From NCBI GenBank assembly GCA_039881045.1, contig JAYWVB010000023.1:124001-188000 (forward strand): a stretch of DNA of 64,000 bases, given 5' to 3'. Positions within the stretch are counted from its first letter, which is position 1, and every line of letters starts with the position of its first letter. Of this stretch, positions 43,569-55,376 are shown in pieces. Source of the DNA: Chaetomium olivaceum. Lineage: Eukaryota > Ascomycota > Sordariomycetes > Sordariales > Chaetomiaceae. The translations under genes and the position numbers were made by a program. Below the pieces are notes generated by a model that was given only the letters and a program-made list of their open reading frames with translations, made no database searches and had not been told where the DNA came from.

Positions 43569-46447
43569 TTATTATTATTTCCTACACCGATATGCCCTGG
43601 GCGCGCCGGTCCTTCTACTGCTATTTACAAAGGGAACCGTACCGTATAGGCCGGATAAAAACCTCTGTCTACCACTTTGAGACAACAATCTATGAATCCG
43701 TCATACTGCAAAAGAAAGGAGGCCCTTTGCCGGCCTCCGTGCCCTCTAGCCCTCCCCATCCACTGTTTCTAGCTCCAGCCTTCTGGCTAGGCTATACTCC
43801 AGTAGCCGGCCAGAGTCCATCAGCCAGCCAAGGACCTTCCTAACAAATCTTCTGCTCCGGGCACCTACTCCCCGTAATACGGTTTGTAGGTCCCGATGTG
43901 ACCGAATCTCTCTGCCGTCCCACGGCCTTTGTAACGGCGGGTCGGGGCACCAAACCACCAAGTGCTCCACTGTCTCCCTGCCTCTCCCGCACTCGCAATA
44001 GGGGGTACGGACCTCCGGGACTTTCACCCTGAACAGGTAGTCCCGGAGGCCTATATCCCCGATACGGGCCTGGGAAAGGAGGGAGCTCTGCGCCTTTGTA
44101 AGACCTTCGTGTCTCATCAGAGCTTTGTCGGTAAATAAGAGGGCTGGGGGGTCTTCGTCGGCTATCCTCCTGTTTAATACCCTCTGTCGAGTAGTACTTT
44201 GTTGACTAGCTCTCTGTTGTTCCCACCGGGCCTGCCAGGCCAGTTCGACCACCTCCTTGGTATTCGACCCCCTATCCTTCCCCCCGATCTTCCATTTGTA
44301 GTTAACCCACTGGGCCACTACACTAGCGGCTAGTTCAGTGGGCGTGGGGCTCTGCGGGCCCTGACGGGGCCTCCGGCCTCGGGTTTTCCTCCTCTTGTTG
44401 AACCTTCGGTAGACCTTATTGCAGGCCTCAGTGATGAGATGCCCCGTGGTTATTCTCTCGGCCTCCGGCCCAGCCCCTGATTGTAGGGCCTGCTTCTGTA
44501 GCCGGCCCTCGAAGTCGGCCAGCCGCTTGTTGAGATATAAGTCTAGCGGTGGCACCCAGGCCTCTGTTTCTAAGCACCGAATAGGAGCTGACTTGTATGC
44601 CCCTACTACTATTCGAAGGCTCCTGTTCTGAGCTTTTGACAAGACCTTTGCAGGCCCCTTCGGCCCTGTAGCTCTTGGAGCTGTTGGTTGGTGGAAGCTG
44701 GAGGCTCCGTAAGCTATGGCACTGCGGATGCACTTTACGTAGACCTCCCGAGCCCTGGATAGGCTCGGGCCCCACGTCTTTGCTGCAATCCTCGATAAGG
44801 CGAAATCTTGGGTTTTGAGTTTCCGTTCCACAGCTTGTTGGTGCGCCCTCCATGATAGCTTCCAGTCCAGCCAGACGCCTAGAAACCGAGCCGATTCCAC
44901 TGGCTTAACTGTGCTGTAGCCACTAGCCCCTGGGTGGGCCAGGGCCACCGGGTTCGCCCACTGTCTCCGACCTTTGTTGAAGTGAATTAATTCGCACTTT
45001 TGGGGTGCAAACGCCATCCCCCGGGTACCAGCCCACTGCAAGCAGGTCTTCCAAGCTTTTTCTAGTTGCTGTGTATTGGCCTCTGGGTTCTTTCCAAAGG
45101 CCAGTAGGTTTGTGTCGTCTGCGAACCCTACTATGCTAACCAGTGGATGAGCTGTTTTCAGGGCCTGATATAGGGAGGCAATGTAGAGGATAAATAGGAT
45201 CGGGGATAGTGGTGAGCCCTGGGGGACTCCCGCTATGACTGGGATGTCCTCTGTTTTCTGGCCGTCGAAGTGGAGGATCGCAACTCTGTTACTTAACCAC
45301 GCCTTCACCCACAGAACCACCCACTGTGGGTAACCCTGTAGCCGAAGAGTGGCTAGTAGCCGGGTGTGGTTGACGGTGTCGAATGCCCCTGAGATATCCA
45401 GCTGTAGAAGGGAGGCGGTTGCTTTCTGCCGCCAGGCCTCCTGGACTTGGGCTACGACTAGCCGAATCGCTACTTCTGTTGACCTATGCTCTCGGTTTCC
45501 CATCTGCTCCGCTGGTAGTAGGCCGTAGGCCTCTGCAGCACTAGTAATCCTCTTTGCTACCAGTGCTTCTATGACCTTCCCAACTGTAGGTAGGAGGGCT
45601 ATAGGCCTGTAACCTCCTGGAGTTCGGTAGGTACTCGGCTCTTTTCCGGGCTTTTGTAGGACAACTGTTTTGGCTCTCTTGAATGTTTCTGGAAACCATC
45701 CGATCCGGAAACACGCCTCCGTGAGAACCGCTAGCACCTTGAACAGTGGGCGCCCACAGGCCTTAAGAAGGCCTATAGGTAAGTCGTCCTCGCCTGGAGC
45801 CTTCCAAGGACTAATCTTCGAAAGGACTGCCCTAACATCACCCACTGTAACCTTTTCCTCTATATTGAACTTCGGAACCCACTGTTCTAGCAGGTCCGGG
45901 TCCTCTATGTCAGAAAGGTCAGCTTCTGGGTTAGGGTAGAACCGGCGTGCTAAGGCCTCCGCCTTCTCCTTGTGGGTGGAGAGGTCCTGGCCTCCGGGGG
46001 GCCCTGTGAGAGCGGGTAGTTTCGGGGGATCTGGGGGGGCGAAGCTTCTGCAACGGGCCCAGCGTTCTAGGCTCCATAGCAGGTCGGTTTTGTGGGTGGC
46101 TTTCTGCATTGTTGTCCTCCAGGTCTTCGTTTTCTCCTTGTTGATGGTGGCCGCGAGGGCCCGTAGACCTTGGTTAAGTCTTTCTTTGTTGTGCTCCGAC
46201 GGGGCTGCCTTGCACGCCCTTTCGGCTCTCCTTGCCTCTCTCTGGGCCTCCTGGACCTCCACTGACCACCACGGCGAGCCGTGGCCTCTGTTGGCCTTCT
46301 TCCGAGGGGTGGCCACTTCAGCCATCCTCTGTAGCTCCTCGACCAACCAGTTGAATGCTTCTTTTAAACCCTCCTGCTCCCTGACTTGTGCCCGGAGGCC
46401 GTGTGGCCCTGGGTCCTCTAGGCCTATTTTCTCTGGTAGGAGGGCCG
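43569..46447 (-). mobile_element. 5'-truncated non-LTR retrotransposon (LINE, Tad1-like)
   Basis: A 2.9-kb element bounded by 15-bp identical target duplications. Its 3' end, on the left, is a (TAA)n-type tail rather than poly-A. Only the reverse transcriptase and the C-terminal zinc-motif region remain; the endonuclease part and any ORF1 are missing, so this is a 5'-truncated copy as made by target-primed reverse transcription. The ORF reaches the right-hand duplication without a stop. Clade assignment rests on the RT and C-terminal motifs and is tentative. Confidence 0.88.
43746..46447 (-). CDS. LINE reverse transcriptase ORF (N-terminally truncated)
   Basis: An uninterrupted frame of about 900 codons, with no ATG needed at its 5' edge because it begins inside the original ORF2. 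Reverse transcriptase blocks are visible: GGYRPIALLPTVGKVIEALV, LQLDISGAFDTVNHTRLL (motif A), AGVPQGSPLSPILFILYIA (motif B), FADDTNLLAF (catalytic FADD) and FLGVWLDWKLSW. A C-terminal Cys/His motif (CECGRGRETVEHLVVWCP) follows, as in fungal Tad1-like elements. No RNase H domain is recognised. The absence of stops indicates a recent insertion that escaped repeat-induced mutation. The endonuclease is missing, so autonomous mobility is unlikely. Confidence 0.9.
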
Positions 46448-46462
46448 ATATAGTTACATATA
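46448..46462. repeat. LINE target-site duplication, right copy
   Basis: ATATAGTTACATATA matches 43554-43568 exactly and marks the truncated 5' end of the element. Confidence 0.85.
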
Positions 46463-46469
46463 GTTATAT

Positions 46470-46470
<1 letters not shown>

Positions 46471-46513
<43 letters not shown>

Positions 46514-46514
46514 A
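46471..46514. repeat. T36 A8 homopolymer tract
   Basis: Thirty-six T followed directly by eight A, eight bases outside the LINE target duplication. It belongs to the pre-insertion locus. On the minus strand it reads as T8 followed by a long A tract, which could be the tail of an older retroposed sequence. Confidence 0.8.
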
Positions 46515-46617
46515 GGTACTCTGGCAGCATAACCCGCTGGCAGAGCGTACTCGACTCGCACGGAAACAAAGTGCTTGAAGCTCGGGTGAAATACGAAATA
46601 ATCTGCGTGTCCTCCGC

Positions 46618-46622
46618 CAGCG
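46618..46622. repeat. LTR target-site duplication (CAGCG), left
   Basis: CAGCG immediately before the TGT of the solo LTR, repeated after its terminal ACA at 47066-47070. Confidence 0.75.
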
Positions 46623-47065
46623 TGTGACGAACCTCTCCTGGACCTCGTCCTGTTAGGGTTCAGTCTGATTGAAGGTGTCTTGCAAAGGTACTAGGTTCGG
46701 TGCAGCCAAAAGGTGCACAACAAAGACTTGTCTCAACAGTAGGCTCTCGAGCTTGTAGCGAACTGTAGTTGTGATTGCTAACTGGAGAACTCCCAGAGCT
46801 CTCCAGAACGAGTGACTATATACTATCTAATTCCTGGGTGCTCAGTGTGCTCAGTAGTTCCCTCCAACTGAGCTCACTGATCTCCTTCGTACGGACCAGG
46901 CTCCCTGATTGGTGGCTTCGCTGGAGGTGCTCAGTGTGCTCAGTAGTTTCCTTCAACTGAGCTCACTGATCACCTCTGCGGCTCCTCTGATTGGTTCATC
47001 TATCGATTGGCCCGGAGCATCCCGCGCCGCTCCCGGAGACCCCACCTGTTGGCATATTCGTGACA
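46623..47065. mobile_element. Solo LTR (443 bp)
   Basis: Begins TGTGACGAA and ends TTCGTGACA, a near-perfect short inverted terminal repeat with the TG..CA borders of LTRs. It is flanked by the 5-bp duplication CAGCG, the length used by Ty3- and Ty1-type integrases. No gag, pol or primer-binding site is present, so it is the recombined remnant of a complete element. It includes an 89-bp internal tandem duplication. The superfamily cannot be fixed from an LTR alone. Confidence 0.75.
46837..47012. repeat. 89-bp tandem duplication inside the solo LTR
   Basis: Two diverged copies, 46837-46925 and from 46926, both starting GGTGCTCAGTGTGCTCAGTAG and containing CAACTGAGCTCACTGATC. Copies differ by a handful of substitutions. 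Confidence 0.8.
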
Positions 47066-47070
47066 CAGCG
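47066..47070. repeat. LTR target-site duplication (CAGCG), right
   Basis: Second copy of CAGCG, directly after the terminal TGACA of the LTR. Confidence 0.75.
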
Positions 47071-47721
47071 GGAACCTTGCGTATGGGTGCGATTTCAGTA
47101 CGGCCTCCGCAGTCGGCAGTTCAATTTAGTTCACCTGGTAGGTAGTTATAGGTACCTATCTATCTAGTTCTGTTAGTTCAATCAGGCGCATAGTTAATTT
47201 GTAGATTAATCGCTCAAAGTAAATATTGCTGGTGTAGGTGGGTGGAATCAAATGCGATCTGGGTTTTGGGACTGACTTAACGCGTCGTAAATTCAGCTGC
47301 TGCGCCTTGCAATTCGCCAAGGCGGAAAGGTTGGTGGAGCGTTCAGAACGCGATATCGTGTTCTGGAACGGCACATGGGATTCAGGGAACACCACCTCCA
47401 GTTCTACAACGAGAGTCTCGAGAGGATGTATATGCTATTGTCATGAGGCCCGCTTCCTCAAACCAATGACCAATGTACATACTTTATCAGTTCCATCCCC
47501 TCCCAGCTACATTTGTAATCCAATATTAGCACAGCATGTTACGCCACCTTGAAAAGACGGACGCTGAGGCTGCCCTCATCCGCGTAACCGCATATAAACA
47601 GGATAGAATGGCCAACTCATTGACCAATTTCCTCCTCAACACCCTACTCGCCATCTTCCCACTCCTAGAGAAAGTCTCCACTACCAACCGTTAGCACACA
47701 CAACACGACAACACTACAAAT
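47071..47721. other. Intergenic: promoter region of the MDR reductase
   Basis: No gene recognised. Contains the TATA element listed separately. Confidence 0.5.
47593..47598 (+). promoter_or_regulatory. TATA box (TATAAA)
   Basis: CATATAAACA, 124-129 bp upstream of the ATG at 47722, on the coding strand of the reductase gene. Confidence 0.5.
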
Positions 47722-48879
47722 ATGTCATCCAACTTGAACAAGGCCGCCTGGCTCCCTAAGGCCGGCACTCCCCTCGAGGTGGGTGAAGCTCCCATGCCGA
47801 CCGCCGAACCCAACGAACTCGTCATCCGAAACGCCGCCGTTGCCATCAACCCACTGGACTGCCACATGCAAGCCTCTGGTGTCTTTGTCCAGCAGTGGCC
47901 CTCCATCTTTGGCTGCGATGTGGCTGGTGTGGTTCACGAGGTCGGATCCGATGTTCAGGAACGCTTTAAGGTTGGCGACCGCGTCATTGGGTGAGTTCCA
48001 AGTCATCAAGTTTATCATGACGTGATGCGCCCCTTATCAACGCACGAGCAATCCCCTAACATGGGCATCACGCACAGCCACGCCATCAACCTAACCAGCG
48101 GCCGCCCCCAAGACGGCGCGTTCGCCCTGTACACCGTCGTCCCCGCAGACAAAGCCGCCATCCTCCCCTCCACCATCCCCTTCACCGACGGCGTGGTAGT
48201 GCCCTTCGCCCTCGAAGCCGCTGTGTGCGCCCTCTCCGTCAAGCAGCCCGGTACCGCCCTCCCCAACGTGCCCACCCCGGCCCTCGGCCTGCCCTACCCT
48301 TCCCTCGGCACCAACCCCACTACCCCATCAACCAGCAAAAAGACCCTCATCGTCTACGGCGGTTCCTCCTCTGTCGGCTCGATGACCACGCAGCTCGCCA
48401 CCGCAGCTGGCATCCGCGTCCTCGCCATTGCCAGCGCCCGCAACTTCGACCTCTGCCGCGCCTGTGGCGCCGCCGCCGTTTTTGACTACCACGATGCATC
48501 GTTCGTCGAAGACGTCATTGCAGCCGTCACTGCTACGGAGGGCCACGAGTTTGTGGGCATCTTCGACGCTGTCAGCACGCCCGAGACGTACGCGAACGGG
48601 CTGGCCATGCTGGCGCGCCTGGGCGGTGGCCATCTAGCTTGTGTGCACCCGCCGCCGACGGAGAACGTGCCGAGCAATGTGCAGGCCGGCATGATCTTCG
48701 CTGTGGACGAGGTTGCGACGCCCGTGTGGCGGGATTATGTCACGCCGGCGTTGGAGGCGGGTAAATTGAAGTGTCTGCCGCCGCCCCTGGTGGTGGGGAA
48801 TGGGTTGGAGTTTGTTCAGGAGGCGTTGAAGAAGTGTGAGGCGGGGGTTAGTGCGACGAAGTTGGTGGTGGAGCTTTAG
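47722..48879 (+). CDS. MDR-family NADPH reductase (enoyl-reductase-like)
   Basis: Medium-chain dehydrogenase/reductase of the zinc-free quinone oxidoreductase/trans-enoyl-reductase type. Exons 47722-47990 and 48078-48879; intron 47991-48077 (GTGAGT..ACAG). The protein has about 356 residues. The GroES-like N-terminus shows INPLDCHMQ and FGCDVAGVVHEVGSDV..VGDRVIG. The Rossmann part shows VYGGSSSVGSMTTQLA (NADPH loop) and FDYHDASFVEDV. The zinc ligands of alcohol dehydrogenases are lacking. Relatives occur both as stand-alone reductases and as enoyl-reductase partners in polyketide clusters; no polyketide synthase is nearby, so a stand-alone role is more likely. Frame intact. Confidence 0.87.
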
Positions 48880-49171
48880 AGAGTAGCTAGGTAGTGTATA
48901 AGTGTCCGCCGTTACACCTTCGTTCGGAAGATCTCCAGTTTTGGGTGTTGATTACTATGAATTGACTCAGACCTTATTTTCTTACACGACTATTCCTCAT
49001 TACGAGGCTACGAGCGTTAAGTCACCTGCTCACAAGATATCTGTAAGTCCCATAGTGTCCAAGATTCTTCAGTATCCGATCAGTATCCGAGATAACATTC
49101 AAACTCGGAAAACCGCCCCCCCCACCCAACGCAGATAAATACCCAGACACCGTCCCCCCCCTTTTTCAACC

Positions 49172-52100
49172 TCATATCCGAATACCATTCCTCACGATGG
49201 CCACCTCTCCATACCGCGGACAGAAGAACGTCCCCTGTGCATTTACCACAGCCATATGGGGCATCCCCGTGTGTACCCAGTCCTTCGGCACGAAGAAGTG
49301 TCTTACCACCTGGCCCGTCTCGTCCAGCATGTTCCACGTGCAAACCCAACAGTTGTTGTCGAGAAACACAACGCTTTTCTTGTACCAGCCGAGGAAACAC
49401 CTGATTTGCGCCTCCACAGCTGACGGACAGCGGATCCGCGAGGGTTTGCTTGCGGCGTTGATGTGCGCAAAACTGATGGCATCTACAGTCTCGATGTAGA
49501 GGCCGTTGTGGGTCAAGCTTCGAGCATCTATGGTCTCGTAGACAATGGACTGTTTGTCAGCCGCAACGGTCACCCGGGAGACCCATCCGCTAATGTCACT
49601 GTGCCCATCAGGAGTAGATGTCGATAGTGATGGGTTGTGTGACCCATCGACAGGTGTTAATGTTGGTAAGGAGTCGGGAGTTGTTGTGGCAGGCTCATTT
49701 ACCATCTCCAGCGTCGACCACTCGTAGCATCGGGTCTCACTCAGGTCGATCCAGATGAGCTCGTTTCTCTGTTTTGGGTGCTGGATCCATCGTCCACTCC
49801 GGCGTTTCGCCCACGCCTGCTTTTTAACCTCGTTCTTTGCTTTGAGGTCCCAGACATGATCAGCCATGGGCGTCGAGACGAGTAGGTATTGTTCGTCGGC
49901 GCTGAACAAAAACTGCACAACCCTCTGATCCAATCTCCGCTCAAACACGGGAAACACAGCCCACGTGCCCTCCTCCTTGACCCGGAGCCGCTTGATGATT
50001 ATGAATCCGCCATCGTCACACGATGCCATGTATCTGCCGGACTCAGACCACACCAGTCCTGTGACGGTGGTCGAAGCCATATGAGCATAGACCTTTCTCA
50101 GCCGCTCCCCGCTCTGCGCATCATGAATCCACACCTTGCCGTCCTCCGTCCCACAGCAGTAGTACCGGTCCCTAGAGTCTAGCGCGAGAGCTGTGATAAG
50201 ATCGCCTCCGGGATCGAAATGCGATATTGTCGGTTCCGACACAATCACCGTTTCTTCCTCTCCAAACAGGTCTTCCACATCGTGCTCATAGGCGCGCACC
50301 AGTGCGTCCGGTTCCCAGATGTTGCAGACAGACCCACGAAGATCGTAAAAGCGGTGCGCCCTGGGACTGAAGGCTAAACCGTCATTCAGGCCACTCTCAG
50401 GATTGACAAGACTGTAAACGAGGTTCATCCGTGGGAGGTCCCAGACGCTGAGGGTGCCAGCGCTATCGCTCGACAGCAGCGACCTTCCGTCGTTGCTGAT
50501 GATCATATCTCGCGCGTTCAGGTGCGCCCACTCCTTTCGATCGCCATCTAGGACGTGCCACGCGACGACCTTCATGTTCTGGCACAACACATAGAGCACC
50601 TCGCCGTCTGGGTGCCACCGGAGCAATTCCGGTCCGCAGACGGAATCCAACAGATCCGGGGCGAGGCATTTCCGTGGCCGCTGAGCAGGCCCCGTAGGCA
50701 GCAGGTCCCATACCAGTGGCGGCCGGCCGCGCCAGGCCGCAGCAATCATGGTGAGATCCGGACTAAAGGCCATGCGCCATGGGCACCCGTAGTACGCAAA
50801 CTCCGAGTCGACCGGGACCGGGACCGGGAGCACATGCTTGTCATTCTCTCCAGTTTGAACGTTGACGCGGGAGATCTTGTTGTCTTCGAGCGCCACAAAC
50901 AGCTCCCAATCAGCGGATCCAAATCGAAGCTCCAACACCCTGTCACCCTTTGGCCTGGCGCAAAAGTATAGCTGCCGGCCACTGAGTAGATCCCACACGC
51001 TGTAGCTCCCAAAAGCAACAGTAACAACCGCCGTCCCGGCCTTGTTCAGCGCCATTAGCGGGACGTAAGCTCCAACATTTATCGTTCTCAATTTCTCAAA
51101 CGTCTCAACATCCCAGACAATAACGGTCCCAGTGGTGCTCGCGAGAGTGACGAAGCAGGTCTCTGTGACCAAGACCTGGCTGGCTGTGTTATCTTCACCG
51201 ACGCTGACCGAGGCAAGGCAGTCATCCCAGACTTGGGTTTTGAGCCCGGTGACGGTCAGTGATTGCTGTCCGGATACTGCGTATGTCTGACCAAGCACCG
51301 AATTCTTTGGGCAGAACAATGGAAGTCTTCTGTACACAGACGGTGGGTCGTAAACCAGAAACGAGCCAAACTTCCCAGCGATCCGGATGATATCTGTAGC
51401 CCAGTCCTGTATCCATGCCACATCACGCTTCGGCGAGCCTGCTGTAGAAAATGGTTGCTCTGGCAGAGATCTCTGGTGACACTTTACGTATTTTTTGAGG
51501 TACTGCGCCGAGCGGATGAGATACTGAACGTTACCAGAGAGACAGATCGCCTCCAACCAAGACAGCAGGTACCTCGAGAAAAAGGTCTTGAGGGTTTGGA
51601 AAAGCTCCGGCGCATCGACTGGTGCTTGAGAGACATGGTATGACCAGTAATAGACCGCATATCCGAGAAGAGGATGTTCTTCTTCGCTCAAGAGGAGTCG
51701 GTTGGGAGTTTTCCTAGAAGAAGCCGAAGAGTGAGTGGTGGCATGGATATTGTTGAAGTGCCGACGCCAGCGCTTGCTAGAAAGGTACCGAAGACAAAAA
51801 AGAGCTAGGTAGAGGTGGCCGGACTGGAGACTAATGACCGGTAGTGTACCCCCCTGAGAGTCGCCCTCGGAGAGGAATTCCCGTGCCGTTTTATGAATGA
51901 GGGATATTTGCTTTCTCGAGTCCGCCAAAGGGGTAACGCTGATAAAGTTTGCACATATTTGGGTGATTGTGTCTTCGAGGTTGGTGAAGTTGTTGAATTC
52001 TGGTTCGAGCGCTGCCTGCAGCTCTTCCAGTCGCAAGGGCCGCCAGCTGCAAGTTGCTAAGGTAAGAATCCGCCGCGCCATTTCGCGATTCCGGGGCACT

Positions 52101-54011
52101 TGGGATTCAACTTGGCTGGCCATGCGATTGTACATGGGAACCATTCCACCAGGAATTCCTGTTAGCACAGCCCGAATGTCATCCTGTGTGTGCCAGCTTT
52201 CTCGCAGAGATTCAAGCGCGAGCTTGACCCAAAGAAAAGATCCGGACGATTGTTTCATGATCTGGCTCACGATGTCACGGATTAGCTCATCGTTGTCGGG
52301 GAGGGCTTGTCGGACAATGCTTGAGGTGTATTTTCGCATGTCTTCGACCGTATCATCCTCACGGATGAAATGAGATCTTATTTGGGCGTTTTCAAAGAGA
52401 GAGATAGCCTTTAGCGGCCTGCTGCTCAAGAATATTTTGATGGGGGTTCGGGACCGCATCCGAGAGAAGTGCGCCAGCAGAGTGTCCGGGGCGTCTGACT
52501 CGTCCATGCCGTCGAAAATCCAAGTTAGAGGTTTGGGAAACTGAAGTTTGAAAATGATGCCCTCAAAGACCTTTTCCCAAATGCTATGGAAGTTTTGATT
52601 TTGGTCATCGAAGAAGAGCCCGGTTTCAATATGTAACGACAACAGAGCCTTTCTGAAAGAGTCATCGCTTAATGCTAATTGTGTCGCGATCGAGCGAAGC
52701 CCATAAGCAATGGTTCGTTTAGTTTGGTTCGTCTCCGAGAAGAAGTGAAATTGGGGGTGTTGGTTGCGCCCTTGGAGCAGATCGATGATTATGTTCGACA
52801 GCATGGATTTCCCGCTTCCAGGAAGACCCAAAAGCCAGTAGAAACGAGGATCAGCGGCGCTCGTTGTAGCGTCAAGCCACAAAGTAAACCCCTTTTGAAG
52901 TGACAACCATGTACCCGAGTCCGGGAGAATGTGCTGCTTGTAGCTGTCACTCCTGGTTAAGTCGAATACTCCAAGGATCTCTTGCACCTTCTTCAAGGTT
53001 CTGGCGTTGACTCTCTTCGTATGTAATGTGGAAGCTGAATCATATGTGAGAAAGCATATCAATAAGGCGACTCCCGCCAAAAGACCTTGACTAACCTTTC
53101 TGGAGCAGCTTCACCAGTGTGTCCTTCAGCTTGATGTAATTGGGGTCGCGTTCGTCTTTGTATTTGCTTATGCTGTTGTGGTCGGCGTTCATGGATGCGG
53201 ATATTTCATTTTCGTATCCCAAGACGGCCGACTCTTTTTCCACGGGCTGGCAAGGTGGTGTCAGCAAAACCCCGGGAAAGGAATTAGAACTTGAAATGCA
53301 TACGAACAGCCTCATAAAACCCAGTTTGATAGGTAGTGTCTCATAGAATGAGACAAGCTCTAGGTCATCACATTGACGTTTGAAAACATCATTTATGACC
53401 TGAATTACCGGCGACTGCCGCTCTAGCGCAGACACGTAAGACTTGGGAGGCGCCCGAATCGGGGCCGCGGCGAGGACATTTTTGAGTGTCCTCGCGTATT
53501 GAGATCCGTGGTGAGGCGTGGCAAGAAAGATTATGCCAACAACATTGGACGTGACGCTGGCGAACCTGTCATCCTGCTTGCCTAGAATATAGGCCTTTTT
53601 TACAACCAAGCCGCCCATGGAGTGGGCAATGAACAAGGTTGGCCTGTCTCCAAGGCCATCAGTGTAGTTGAGCATTTGAAATAGCAGATCTTTTGCAAAA
53701 TCAAGAACATCTAAGCCGCGAGCCTCGCCCTTGAAGTTTGAGTTGTAGCCGAAGGTAAAGATGCGACAGCTCTTGGTGTGCTCATCGTGAGCAAGCCATT
53801 GCGGCCAGAAGTTGTCTGGGTTTCGTTGCCACGACCACGTTCGAAACGCGGTCCCCCCGAGCCCATGGACAAAGATGATATCCGCAGTGGGTTTCGGCGG
53901 ATCTGTGATTAAGTACAACCCTAAAGGGTCGACATCTGGCGATTGATGTGGCCCAACGATAGGAACGGTACGGAGGGCCGGCCTAGAAGGGGAGGCTTGG
54001 GAGAAATCCAT
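49172..54011 (-). CDS. NLR-type protein: alpha/beta-hydrolase, NACHT, WD-like repeats
   Basis: Fungal NOD-like receptor candidate of about 1,570 residues, of the architecture tied to non-self recognition and programmed cell death. Exons 53304-54011, 53096-53246 and 49172-53034. The N-terminal SesB-like hydrolase carries IIFVHGLGGTAFRTW, the nucleophile elbow FIAHSMGGLVVKKAY and LATPHHGSQYA. The NACHT ATPase has the P-loop GLPGSGKSMLSN, Walker B-type LTWIFDGMDESDAPD and FLSSRPLKAI, then a helical part (RRILTLATCSWRPLRLEELQ, ISLIHKTAREFL). The C-terminal half is a diverged beta-propeller (TVIVWDVETFEKLRTI, TLSVWDLPRMNLV, KVWIHDAQSGERLRKVYAHM). The repeats are not near-identical, unlike the fast-evolving HET-type WD proteins. 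Frame intact. Confidence 0.9.
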
Positions 54012-55376
54012 GCCTCACGGACGAAACCGGAGTGGGCGTGGATATCAAACCTCGTTAGCATGACAGGAGAGTCAACCACGTGGTGATGGTGAAGGTACCA
54101 TGCGATAGTTCCATCTAATGCTGGCCGGAAGCATACCGGGGTGGTAGATTAGCTGGTAGGAATATAGAGCAGAGGGGCTGAAAAAGTCGGGCCGCCAAAA
54201 ATCTCGGAGCCCAGCGGCGAGCTCGATAACTACCTGGACCAACCATATTCCAGGTTTAGACACCGCCTGCATAAGGCCGCCTGCGAGGTGTGGGGTGCGC
54301 TGAGCTCTCACTCCGAGTCTGCCCCCCTTGAAGCAGGCGGAGCTTGACGGGTCCACTGACCCCAGTCATGCTAAAGTGAACGGCTCGAGAACGGTTATAA
54401 TTTACGTCGAATAGTAATAATATACGAGTTGCCCCATCGAGCTACGCGTTTGGCTGAACAAGATGATGCTAATTAGAGCAAGCCCCTGCCAGGGAGCCTA
54501 CATTATCTGGCCCTGCTCGCGCTGCCCGAAATGTTTTTGATGCCCGCTCAGCCAGGTTGATCATCATGGACTTCGATAGAGTGTGACGGTGTGTTGGTGT
54601 AAGGGCCAATAGGCCGTTTGGGGACCACCTCTGGCACAGGTGAGCAACACCGATGACCTTCCGGAAGAGCCGGAACTCCCTGCCACACCAGAACCAGAAC
54701 TGGCCCACGGTAAACGCCAATACGCTTGGATTTGTGAGCAGACTTGCCTACCTGGTATGTATGGACGTGACCCATGTTGACATGCCTAGTGGACATAAGC
54801 ACATCATCAGCTTCCCAGCAAACAACAATGCAAATATAGGCACCTACTTAGGACTACAAGCTTAGAACCCTGCTATCATGCCCCTTACGCAGCATCTAAT
54901 AACGTACGAAACAACTCAATCCAAGCATGAGTTCGAGTTAGGGGCAGGAAATGGGAGGCGCTATCTATTATCAACTGCATTGGTTCGGTACATATGAATG
55001 AACAATAATCGCTAGATGATGGTCACGAGCCTCACTTGTTGGCATGTCAGCATATGGAATAGTGATTACACTACGAAAGCTAAGACATTCTTGATTCTTT
55101 TATACGCAGTCTTGGAAGAGTACGTGCATAGAATAATGTAAGATACGCGCACTCCAAAGCGAATACGCTCAACGCAATTCTGGATCTATCAAGGGTTTGA
55201 ATTGAATGACAGCAAGAACCAGGGCGAAGACAGAGAGGGTTTGGGAGATAAAATCAAGTATAAGATGGGGGTATTCTCTAGCTATTTACCACTCCAAGCT
55301 CTTGCATACTTGCAGTCAACGACACTCAAACTGCAAGCCACAAACGCATACAACACAGAGTTGATTAAACAACACA
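54012..55376. other. Intergenic between NLR and alpha/beta hydrolase genes
   Basis: No supported gene. A 94-codon minus frame (54072-54356) has no recognisable features. The right half is AT-rich. Confidence 0.5.

Noticed and set aside
45970..46578. 202-codon plus frame across the poly-T tract
   Set aside because: A Phe run from the T36 tract and an antisense of the LINE; not a gene.
53247..53303. Reading the NLR hydrolase straight through 53247-53303
   Set aside because: The 57-nt segment is in frame, but it has GT..AG borders and a branch-like TTCTAAT, and its removal restores the family sequence RLFPVEKESAVLGY.
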